Below, in pieces: positions 15,688-22,894 of a DNA stretch of 64,000 nucleotides; within the stretch, counting starts at the first letter, position 1, and the number at the start of each line of letters is the position of its first letter. The notes below the pieces were generated by a model. It searched no databases and was not told the DNA's origin. It saw only the letters and a program-made list of their open reading frames with translations. The translations under genes were made by a program, and so were the position numbers. Origin of the DNA: Streptomyces sp. ISL-10 (lineage in GTDB: Bacteria; Actinomycetota; Actinomycetes; Streptomycetales; Streptomycetaceae); contig NZ_JAGGOJ010000018.1 in assembly GCF_018614575.1 (NCBI RefSeq), positions 1 through 64,000 of the forward strand, read 5' to 3'.

Positions 15688-17070
15688 GTGAATGTGTCCG
15701 CGGACATCGTGAGCGAAGGCCCGGTCTACAGCCCGGAGACGGCGGGCTACGAAGAAGAGCTGGCCGCCTACCAGACCGGGTTCCGTCAGCAGCCGGAGAT
15801 GGTGGTCGGAGCGACGGGACCGGATGACGTCCGTGCCGCCGTTCGCCTGGCCGCCAGGCGTGGTCTGCCCCTCGCCGTACAGGCCACCGGTCATGGCCTG
15901 CCAGGCGACCGGATCGGCGGGGTCCTGGTCACCACCAAGCGAATGCGCGGAGTTGACATCGACCACGTCCGCGGCATCGCCCGAATCCAGGCCGGCACTC
16001 CGTGGGAGGACGTGATCCGGAAGGCGGCGCGGCACGGTATGGCGCCGTTATCCGGCAGCGCGGTCGGCGTCGGCGCGGTCGGCTACACCCTCGAAGGCGG
16101 CATCGGCCTGTTGGCGCGCACGTACGGCTTCGCCGCCGACCGGATCACCGCGGCTGAGATCGTCACGGCCGACGGCGAACTGCGGCACGTGACCGCCGAG
16201 AGCGATCCGGACCTGTTCTGGGCACTGCGCGGTGCCGGTGCCAACTTCGGCGTCGTCACCTCGTTGGACGTGGAGCTGGTCGGCCAGCCACGCATCTACG
16301 GCGGGGGGCTGTACTTCACCGAGCAGCATGTCCCCGACGCTCTTCACGCCTGGCTGGACTGGACGGTAGGCCTGGGCGAGGAGACGACCTCGTCGATCGG
16401 GTTGGTCCCCTTCCCGGACAAGCCAGCCGTGCCCGCTCCCGTACGAGGCCGGTACACCGCCCATATTCGGATCGTCCACACCGGAAGCGCCTCCCAGGGC
16501 GCGGAGGTGGTGGAACCACTGGGCGTCATCGGCCCCTGCGCACTCAACACGCTCACGGAGATGCCGTACACCGACGCGGATGCCATCTACCGCGATCCAC
16601 CGACTCCGATGGCGTACTACGGGACGAATGTCCTGGTGGACGCGCTGGACTCGGCGGCGGCCAAGCGGATCCTCGAACTGACCGGGCCGGACACCGGACT
16701 GAACTGTGTCGTGCAGATCAATCACCTCGGCGGAGCCCTCGCGCGGCAGAGTGGCACGGCTTCCGCAGTCGGACACCGCGACGCCCGATACGCCGTCCGG
16801 GTGCTGACCCGTCTCTCCCCGGGGGCGGGATCCGCCGCCGTCGCCGCTGCGCGGGCGGACCACGAGCGGGTCTTCGAGGTCTTCGGGTACCGCGTGCTCG
16901 GCATCGCGCCGAACTTCCTGCTGGGCGGGCCCGTGACGGTTGATCAGGTACGCGCCTGTTACGACGAGAAGGACTATGCGCGCCTTGTCGAGCTGAAGGC
17001 CGCCTACGACCCCGAGAACCTGTTCCGCGGCTACCACAACATTCCCCCGCCCTCGGCCGGCGTCCGCTGA
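15688..17070 (+). CDS. FAD-linked oxidase of the PCMH/BBE (berberine-bridge-like) family, TTA codon
   Basis: 460 residues, GTG start with GAGAGG 7 nt upstream. FAD-binding PCMH domain at about residues 35-205, including 'AVQATGHGLPGD' (His69, probable 8-alpha-histidyl FAD site) and 'VGYTLEGGIGLLARTYGFAAD'. The C-terminal BBE tail is 'YDPENLFRGYHNIPP'. The Cys that gives the second covalent flavin bond in bicovalent members is missing (the region reads 'SGSAVGVGAVGYT'), so single attachment is expected. Leu121 is encoded by TTA (16048-16050), giving bldA dependence. Operon partner of phzF, so probably an oxygen-dependent dehydrogenation of the phenazine-type intermediate. Confidence 0.87.
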   Translation: MNVSADIVSEGPVYSPETAGYEEELAAYQTGFRQQPEMVVGATGPDDVRAAVRLAARRGLPLAVQATGHGLPGDRIGGVLVTTKRMRGVDIDHVRGIARIQAGTPWEDVIRKAARHGMAPLSGSAVGVGAVGYTLEGGIGLLARTYGFAADRITAAEIVTADGELRHVTAESDPDLFWALRGAGANFGVVTSLDVELVGQPRIYGGGLYFTEQHVPDALHAWLDWTVGLGEETTSSIGLVPFPDKPAVPAPVRGRYTAHIRIVHTGSASQGAEVVEPLGVIGPCALNTLTEMPYTDADAIYRDPPTPMAYYGTNVLVDALDSAAAKRILELTGPDTGLNCVVQINHLGGALARQSGTASAVGHRDARYAVRVLTRLSPGAGSAAVAAARADHERVFEVFGYRVLGIAPNFLLGGPVTVDQVRACYDEKDYARLVELKAAYDPENLFRGYHNIPPPSAGVR

Positions 17071-17360
17071 GTACCCGTGGCCCACATATCTTTCGCCTCG
17101 GCGGCCTCTACTGCGGCTTTGGGCGAATACAGCGAAGCTTCGGACCTTGCGGCTGCACAGCCAGGTCTCGATACGTCTGGCGCCGGCCCCTCGGACGCGG
17201 CCTTGGGTCTGCAGCCCGTCAGCTGCAGGACGGGGCCCTTGTTGGTCAGATCCAGGGTCCTTCCAACGCGGGGTAGATCTCCAGGAGTGGGGCACGCCCC
17301 CTGGGTCTGCCGATCTTACGAATGACCAGTTCGAACCCGACGAGAAAGGTAGGGCGCCAC
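17071..17360 (+). other. Gap between the two oxidoreductase genes
   Basis: 290 bp with no supportable gene. No strong terminator is seen, so read-through from the phzF-oxidase operon into the next gene is possible, or a separate promoter lies here. Confidence 0.35.
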
Positions 17361-18857
17361 ATGCCCAGCATCGGCGTGATCGGATGCGGAACTGTAGGTG
17401 CGTGTCTGGTGGCCGCCTTGGCCGCCCGCGCAGAGCAGTTCGCCGGGCCGAACGAGCTGGTCCTCGTCGACCGCCTGGAGGGCCGCTGGCGCGGGCGCGC
17501 CTACCAGCGAGACACGGAGATGGTCCTCGCCAATGGGCCGATGATCGGCATGTCGCTCCACCACAACGAACCCGAGCACGGCGTTCGGTGGGCTGAGAAC
17601 AAGGGCCTCGCTGTGCATCCGGACGAGCGGGGCGTCCACCGCTTTCTGCCCCGGCCGGTCTACGGAGATTATTTGGTGGACGGGGTCGAGGAGGCGCTGG
17701 CGTCCCTTCGGGCTGCCGGGTGGACCATCCGGTCGATCGAGGAGATGGCCACCGGAGTCGACAGGGACGGATCGGGCGTCGTCATCCACTCGGCGAGCGA
17801 AACCGTCCGCGTGGATCACGCGGTGCTGTGCCTCGGTGGCCGTGCCGACAACGACGTGTACGGACTGCGCGGGACCCCGGGCTACATCGACGACCCGTAT
17901 CCACTGCGGGACGCGCTTGCGCAGGTGCCGGCGGACGCCGAGATCGCCGTCATAGGCTCCGGCATGATCGCCACTGATGTGCTGGTTGCGCTGCGTTCCA
18001 TGGGCCATCGAGGCCGAGTCACCCTGGCCTCCAGGTCTGGGCTGCTTCCCTCGGTACGGCGCAAGGCGGTGCCCGTGCGGCCCAGTGTGCTGACCGCCGA
18101 GACCCTGGCGAGGCTGCCCAAGCCGCTGCGTCTCGCGGACATCGGGAGGCTCGCCGAGAAGGAAGTCAGCGCTGCGGGCGAGGACTTCGCCGCAATCCTC
18201 ACTGACATCATGGAACCGGAGCCCGCCGAGGAGCGGTTACGCCGTCAGCTCGCCGACGCCCTCTCACCAGGCATCGGCACCCAGCTGCTCCAGCGCGCCG
18301 TCATCGACATCGGTCAGGACTTGTGGCTGGCTCTCCATGAGGGCGACAAGGAGCGGGTGCTGCGGACCCTGCACTCCCGACTGTGGAGCTTCGCCTCGCC
18401 CATCCCGCAGACCACCGCGGCCACGCTGGTCGAGATGTACGACGAAAAGCGGCTGTGCGTGCGCGCCGGAATCGAGACGGTGGAGCGAGGTCCCGCGGGC
18501 GTCGGCTTCCGGGTGCGGTATGCGGGGGGTGAGGACGACCGCGTCAGTCTGGTGATCAACGCCGTCACCTCGGTCTACCGGCCCGAGCCCCCGGCGGCCG
18601 GAGGGCTTCTGGGACTCGCTCGTACAGCCGGTGTCCTCGCCGACCACCCGCACGGTGGCATTCGTGTCGAGGAGAAGAGCGGGAAGGCAGTGGACCCGGC
18701 CGGTCAAGCCGACGAGCGGCTCTTCGTGCTGGGCGAACTGACGCGTGGCGCCTATTACTTCGTCAGCGCCGTGGCCGCCTTCACCCGGCGCGCCGACGAG
18801 ATCGCGGCGAGCCTCACCGGGCTCCAAGCGTCGGCCGACCTGCCCGCCGCGCACTGA
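17361..18857 (+). CDS. FAD/NAD(P)-binding oxidoreductase (FAD_NAD_binding_9 type), TTA codon
   Basis: 498 residues from ATG 17361 (GAAAGG upstream); an in-frame ATG at 17322 would add 13 residues. The N-terminal Rossmann motif 'IGVIGCGTVGACLVAALAAR' binds FAD. The family signature 'RAYQRDTEMVLANGPMIGMSL' follows near residue 50. A second nucleotide-binding motif is 'IAVIGSGMIATDVLVALRSMG' near residue 195. C-terminal 'INAVTSVYRPEP' and 'ELTRGAYYFVSAVAAFTRRADEIA' resemble lysine/ornithine-hydroxylase-like flavoproteins. The Leu codon at 18237-18239 is TTA. Last gene before the tRNA boundary. Plausibly an N- or C-hydroxylating monooxygenase; substrate unknown. Confidence 0.8.
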   Translation: MPSIGVIGCGTVGACLVAALAARAEQFAGPNELVLVDRLEGRWRGRAYQRDTEMVLANGPMIGMSLHHNEPEHGVRWAENKGLAVHPDERGVHRFLPRPVYGDYLVDGVEEALASLRAAGWTIRSIEEMATGVDRDGSGVVIHSASETVRVDHAVLCLGGRADNDVYGLRGTPGYIDDPYPLRDALAQVPADAEIAVIGSGMIATDVLVALRSMGHRGRVTLASRSGLLPSVRRKAVPVRPSVLTAETLARLPKPLRLADIGRLAEKEVSAAGEDFAAILTDIMEPEPAEERLRRQLADALSPGIGTQLLQRAVIDIGQDLWLALHEGDKERVLRTLHSRLWSFASPIPQTTAATLVEMYDEKRLCVRAGIETVERGPAGVGFRVRYAGGEDDRVSLVINAVTSVYRPEPPAAGGLLGLARTAGVLADHPHGGIRVEEKSGKAVDPAGQADERLFVLGELTRGAYYFVSAVAAFTRRADEIAASLTGLQASADLPAAH

Positions 18858-19471
18858 GCCCTTTCCAACCTGACTGCGGTGCCGGGCGGGTTGGCGGGCT
18901 TGGGCGGTACGGACGACGAAGCTCCTGGTAGGCCTGCGACGCGGCTATGACCAGGTGGCCGAGCGATTCGACGGGGGCACTGACCGTGCGGTCGTCGATC
19001 CGGACCGGCCGCATCGCGTGCGGACGGAGGCGCTCTGGTCGACTTCGGTGGCCGCCTTCATGATGATCTCGGCCACCGCCTGGGGAGTCACCAGCTGGAC
19101 GGCTTCCACGCGCTCCATGCCAACCCGTTGGGCCATGACATCGACGATGTGAGCCGCGACTCCCTGTACCGATGTGGCTTCCACCTCGGGTCGGCAACAC
19201 GGCGCTCGACTGCGTCACGAGGGACTGGAACGAGAGAATTTCCAAGGATCTGCCACGTCGACCACCTTACGAGCTGGGCTTGGAGCGTTCCCACAAATCG
19301 GGTCGTCCGCCAAGACGACGCGTCGCGTGGCTCGGCGGCGTCTCCCCGCGATCCCCTCGCGCACCCCGTCGCAAAAGTTCTGCGCCCATGCGCTCCCCTC
19401 ACGCACCCCTTGGATTCGATGGCAGGAAGAGAGGAGCCCTCCTCGCGGCCAAAGCGGCTCGGGCCAAGAGA
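18858..19471. other. Gene-poor boundary region with degraded coding-like stretches
   Basis: About 610 bp between the cluster and the tRNA gene. On the minus strand two protein-like segments lie in different frames: 'GVAAHIVDVMAQRVGMERVEAVQLVTPQAVAEIIMKAATE'-like between about 19184 and 19020, then 'RPVRIDDRTVSAPVESLGHLVIAASQAYQELR'-like between about 19010 and 18900. They could be one gene broken by a frameshift near 19010-19020. I cannot assign a family, and no integrase is recognisable. Confidence 0.35.
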
Positions 19472-19504
19472 AAAGCCAGGTCAGAAAGGGTCTGACCTGG
19501 CTTT
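19472..19504. terminator. 14-bp perfect terminator hairpin downstream of tRNA-Thr
   Basis: AAAGCCAGGTCAGA (19472-19485) and TCTGACCTGGCTTT (19491-19504) are exact complements around AAGGG. On the minus strand the stem is followed by a T-rich run, a classic rho-independent terminator for the tRNA transcript. Confidence 0.85.
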
Positions 19505-19511
19505 CAACTGA

Positions 19512-19584
19512 GCCGCCTTCGGGATTCGAACCCGAGACCTACGCATTACGAGTGCGTTGCTCTGGCCAACTGAGCTAAGGCGGC
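19512..19584 (-). tRNA. tRNA-Thr (anticodon CGU)
   Basis: 73-nt cloverleaf on the minus strand. Acceptor arms GCCGCCT/AGGCGGC pair fully; D-arm GCTC/GAGC; anticodon arm ACGCA-CTCGTAA-TGCGT with anticodon CGT; T-arm TCGGG-TTCGAAT-CCCGA. CCA is not encoded. It reads ACG codons. Its 3' end points toward the accessory region, the usual orientation for tRNA-targeted integration. Confidence 0.98.
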
Positions 19585-19711
19585 GCGCTACCGGACGAGA
19601 CACCCGTCCCCGCGGGGACACGCTCTCATCAGCAGCGGCGCCAAGTCTACAGGGTTCTCCGGAGTGCCCCGAACCACCTCCCCCGTGCCCCATCCGGCGC
19701 CCGTCCGCAGT

Positions 19712-21247
19712 TCAGCAGCGCTTGCCGTCCGCCGGGGGTGTGCCCTGGAGGAGGTAGGTGTTGATCGCCGTGTCGACGCAGTCGCTGCCCCGGCCGTACG
19801 CCGTGTGGCCGTCGCCGTCGTAGGTCAGCAGCCTGCCCGAGGACAGCTGGCCGGCGAGGCTGCGCGCCCACTTGTACGGGGTGGCCGGGTCGCGGGTCGT
19901 GCCGACCACCACGATCGGGGCCGCGCCCTTCGCCTCGATGCGGTGGGGCTTGCCGGTGGCCTTCTCGGGCCAGTAGCCGCAGTTCAGCGAGGCCCAGGCG
20001 AAGCCCTCACCGAAGACCGGCGACGCCTTCTCGAAGTCCGGGACGGCCGACTCCACGGCTTCCGGGGCGTCGAAGGGCGCCGGGAGGTCGAGGCAGTTCA
20101 CAGCGGCGTTGGCGTACATCAGGTTCGAGTACGAGCCGTCCGTCTCGCGCTCGTAGTACATGTCGGCCATCGCCAGCAGCGAGGCGCCCTCCCCCTCCTG
20201 GGCCGCGGCCAGCGCCCCGCGCAGCTGGGGCCACGCGCCCTCGTCGTACATCGCCGCGATCACGCCCGTCGTGGCCAGCGACTCGGTGAGCTCGCGGCTC
20301 TCGCCGGTCGGTGCGGGCGTCGCGTCCAGCTTCTTGAACAGGGCCTTCAGACGCTCGGACGCGTCCGCTGCGGACGTACGGCCCAGCGGGCAGTCGGCCT
20401 GCTTGATGCAGTCCGCGGCGAAGGACTGGAAGGCGGTCTCGAACCCGGCCGTCTGGTCGCGGTTCATGGCACGTGCGGGCAGCGCCGGGTCCATGGCGCC
20501 GTCGAGGACGAGCCGGCCGGTCCGGTCGGGGAACAGCTCGGCGTACGTCGCGCCGAGGAAGGTGCCGTACGAGGCCCCGACGTAGTTCAGCTTGGCGTCG
20601 CCCAGCACCGCGCGGACGATGTCCATGTCCCGCGCCGCCTCGACGGTCGAGACATGTGGAAGGACCTTGCCCGAGCGCTTCTCGCACCCCGCGGCGAATT
20701 CCTTGTAGGCCGCCGCCAGCTTCGCCCTCTCACCGGAGTCGTCCGGCGTCTGGTCGGTCTGTGTGTACGTGTCCATCTCGGTGCCGGTCAGGCACTCGAC
20801 CGGTTCGCTGCGGGCGACACCGCGCGGGTCGACGGCGACCATGTCGTACTGGGCCCGGACCGGTGCGGGGTAACCGATGCCCGCGTAGCTCTGGAGGTAA
20901 CCGATGGCCGAGCCGCCGGGCCCGCCCGGGTTGACCAGGAGGGAGCCGAGGCGCTTGCCCGGGCCCGTGGCCTTCTTGCGGGCGACCGCGAGGTCGATGG
21001 ACTCGCCCTCCGGGTCCGCGTAGTCCAGCGGGGCCTTCAGGGTGGCGCACTGGAAGCCGGGGACACCGCACGAGCGCCAGGACGGCTTCTGCGCGTAGTA
21101 GCGCTCGAGGTCGGCGGACGGGGCCGCCCGGCCGGATGCCGTGGAGCCGGGCGACGAACCGCCGCCATCGCCGCTGCAGCCGGAGACGAGCAGGCCGACC
21201 GTGGCCAGGGGGAGGGCAAGAGTGCGGAGCAGGCGCCTGGTGTCCAT
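19712..21247 (-). CDS. Secreted alpha/beta-hydrolase lipoprotein, tripeptidyl-aminopeptidase (Slp/TAP) family
   Basis: 511 residues. Lipoprotein signal 'RRLLRTLALPLATVGLLVSGC' with lipobox Cys at about residue 24, followed by a Gly/Ser linker. The alpha/beta-hydrolase core has the oxyanion region 'SLLVNPGGPGGSAIG', the nucleophile elbow 'YVGASYGTFLGATYAELFP' (Gly-x-Ser-x-Gly) and a C-terminal TAP-like domain with Asp in 'GTTRDPATPY' and His in 'YDGDGHTAYGRGSDCVD'. Streptomyces SlpD/SlpE and Tap remove N-terminal tripeptides from extracellular proteins. First core gene right of the tRNA. It lies 98 bp downstream of holB on the same strand. Confidence 0.92.
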   Translation of the reverse strand: MDTRRLLRTLALPLATVGLLVSGCSGDGGGSSPGSTASGRAAPSADLERYYAQKPSWRSCGVPGFQCATLKAPLDYADPEGESIDLAVARKKATGPGKRLGSLLVNPGGPGGSAIGYLQSYAGIGYPAPVRAQYDMVAVDPRGVARSEPVECLTGTEMDTYTQTDQTPDDSGERAKLAAAYKEFAAGCEKRSGKVLPHVSTVEAARDMDIVRAVLGDAKLNYVGASYGTFLGATYAELFPDRTGRLVLDGAMDPALPARAMNRDQTAGFETAFQSFAADCIKQADCPLGRTSAADASERLKALFKKLDATPAPTGESRELTESLATTGVIAAMYDEGAWPQLRGALAAAQEGEGASLLAMADMYYERETDGSYSNLMYANAAVNCLDLPAPFDAPEAVESAVPDFEKASPVFGEGFAWASLNCGYWPEKATGKPHRIEAKGAAPIVVVGTTRDPATPYKWARSLAGQLSSGRLLTYDGDGHTAYGRGSDCVDTAINTYLLQGTPPADGKRC

Positions 21248-21345
21248 CCCCGGAGCGTAATGGCAGCAGGCCGCCGGTGCCCGTCCGTGCTCGTACGGGT
21301 GATCCGGTCAACCGGGGGAACCCGACGGCCCGGTGGCGGCCGCGG

Positions 21346-22551
21346 TCAGCCCGCGCGCAGTGCCATCGTCATCGCCTCCACCGCCAGCAGCGGCGCCACA
21401 TTGCTCTCCAGCGCCTCGCGGCAGGCGACGACCGCCTCCATCCGGCGCAGCGTGCCCTCAGGCGTCGAGCCACGGGCGATGCGGTCGAGCGAGTCGCGCA
21501 CGTCCTCGTTGGCGAGCTGGACCCGCGAGCCCAGTTGGAGCGCGAGCACATCGCGATAGAAGCCTGTCAGGTCGGAGAGCGCGAGGTCGAGGCTGTCGCG
21601 CTGGGTACGCGTCTTGCGGCGCTTCTGCTTGTCCTCCAGCTCCTTCATCGCACCCGCCGTCCCACGCGGCATACGACCGCCCGCGGACGCGCCGAGCGCG
21701 GCCTTCAGATCCTCCGTCTCCTTGACGTCGGTCTCCTCGGCGACCTGCTTGGCGTCCTCCGCCGCCGCGTCGACCAGCTCCTGCGCGGCCTTGAGGCAGC
21801 CGCCGATGTCCTCGACCCGCAGAGGCAGCTTGAGGACGGTCGCGCGCCGGGCGCGGGCGCGCTCGTCCGTGGCCAGCCTGCGGGCGCGACCGATGTGGCC
21901 CTGGGTGGCACGCGCGGCGGCCGCGGCGACCTCCGGCTCGATGCCGTCGCGCCGGATCAGCACGTCGGCGACTGCCGCGACCGGGGGCGTACGGAGGGTG
22001 AGGTGGCGGCAGCGGGAGCGGATGGTGGGGAGCACGTCCTCCAGGGAGGGTGCGCACAGCATCCACACAGTGCGGTGGGCCGGCTCCTCGACGGCCTTCA
22101 GCAGGACGTTCCCAGCCCCCTCGGTGAGGCGGTCGGCGTCCTCCATGATGATCACCTGCCAGCGGCCCCCGGCCGGGGCGAGCTGCGCGCGGCGGACCAG
22201 TTCACGGGTCTCCTTGACGCCGATGGAGAGCAGGTCCGTGCGGATCACCTCGACGTCGGCGTGCGTCCCGACGAGCGTGGTGTGGCAGCCGTCGCAGAAA
22301 CCGCAGCCGGGGGCGCCGCCGAGGGCACGGTCGGGGCTGGTGCACTGCAGGGCGGCAGCGAAGGCCCGGGCTGCGGTGGCCCGTCCGGACCCGGGAGGCC
22401 CCGTGAACAGCCACGCATGCGTCATCTTCGAGGCGGCGGGGGCGGGCGCGCCCTGGACGTGGGCGGTGACCAGGGCATCGGCGTCCCCCGCGGCGGCGCA
22501 GAGCTGTGTCCGGACGCGCTCCTGGCCGACCATGTCGTCCCATACGGCCAT
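21346..22551 (-). CDS. holB: DNA polymerase III delta' subunit
   Basis: 401 residues, clamp-loader subunit that opens the sliding clamp with gamma/tau and delta. AAA+ core with 'TGPPGSGRATAARAFA', where the Walker A lysine is Arg, in keeping with delta' being a non-hydrolysing subunit. A zinc-binding four-Cys cluster lies in the 'CGFCDGCH' region. 'VIIMEDADRLTEGAGNVLLKAVEEP' and the sensor-like 'PTIRSRCRHL' follow. The long C-terminal collar includes a Lys/Arg-rich stretch ('LEDKQKRRKTRTQRD') found in actinobacterial homologues. It lies downstream of tmk, the gene order holB-tmk-topA being standard for actinomycetes. Confidence 0.95.
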   Translation of the reverse strand: MAVWDDMVGQERVRTQLCAAAGDADALVTAHVQGAPAPAASKMTHAWLFTGPPGSGRATAARAFAAALQCTSPDRALGGAPGCGFCDGCHTTLVGTHADVEVIRTDLLSIGVKETRELVRRAQLAPAGGRWQVIIMEDADRLTEGAGNVLLKAVEEPAHRTVWMLCAPSLEDVLPTIRSRCRHLTLRTPPVAAVADVLIRRDGIEPEVAAAAARATQGHIGRARRLATDERARARRATVLKLPLRVEDIGGCLKAAQELVDAAAEDAKQVAEETDVKETEDLKAALGASAGGRMPRGTAGAMKELEDKQKRRKTRTQRDSLDLALSDLTGFYRDVLALQLGSRVQLANEDVRDSLDRIARGSTPEGTLRRMEAVVACREALESNVAPLLAVEAMTMALRAG

Positions 22552-22882
22552 GCGCCGTCACCGCCCCTTCGCGCCGTGGAGTGTCCTGTGCGCCTCCATT
22601 GTGGTCCAGCCCTCTGACACCCGGGTCCAGCGAGGGGTCGCAGACCCGGTCCCTACGACCTCCCGGCGTCCCAGCGGCCCGACGCCCCCCGACAGTTGCC
22701 ATGTCCCAACAGTCCGGCGAGGGGCCCGCGCCGTACGACCGGGTCCCGTCACGTGCCCGTGCGGGCCGGCTCCCGTCGGGGCCGCGCCCGCGGCCCACAC
22801 GGGCCGGCTCCCGGGACGCGCGCCCCGTTCGCCGGCGCCACCGCGAGCCGTGCCGGCACGAGCGGTGCCGGCACGAGCGGCG
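22552..22882. other. Gap between tmk and holB with repeats
   Basis: 331 bp without a convincing gene. The part next to the tmk stop is repetitive (see 22850-22894). The rest is low-complexity GC-rich sequence with many CCGG-type elements and no clear promoter. Confidence 0.4.
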
Positions 22883-22894
22883 TCAGCGCGAGCG
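22850..22894. repeat. Three 15-bp tandem repeats spanning the tmk stop codon
   Basis: GTGCCGGCACGAGCG occurs at 22850-22864 and 22865-22879, and a diverged copy GCGTCAGCGCGAGCG at 22880-22894 contains the tmk stop (22883-22885). The array looks like duplication of the 3' end of the coding sequence into the flank. Confidence 0.75.

Noticed and set aside
1..19584. Second copy of the tRNA-Thr 3' end (attL) inside the window
   Set aside because: I looked for the GCCGCCTTCGGGATTCGAA sequence to the left and did not see one; any such copy must be outside this window.
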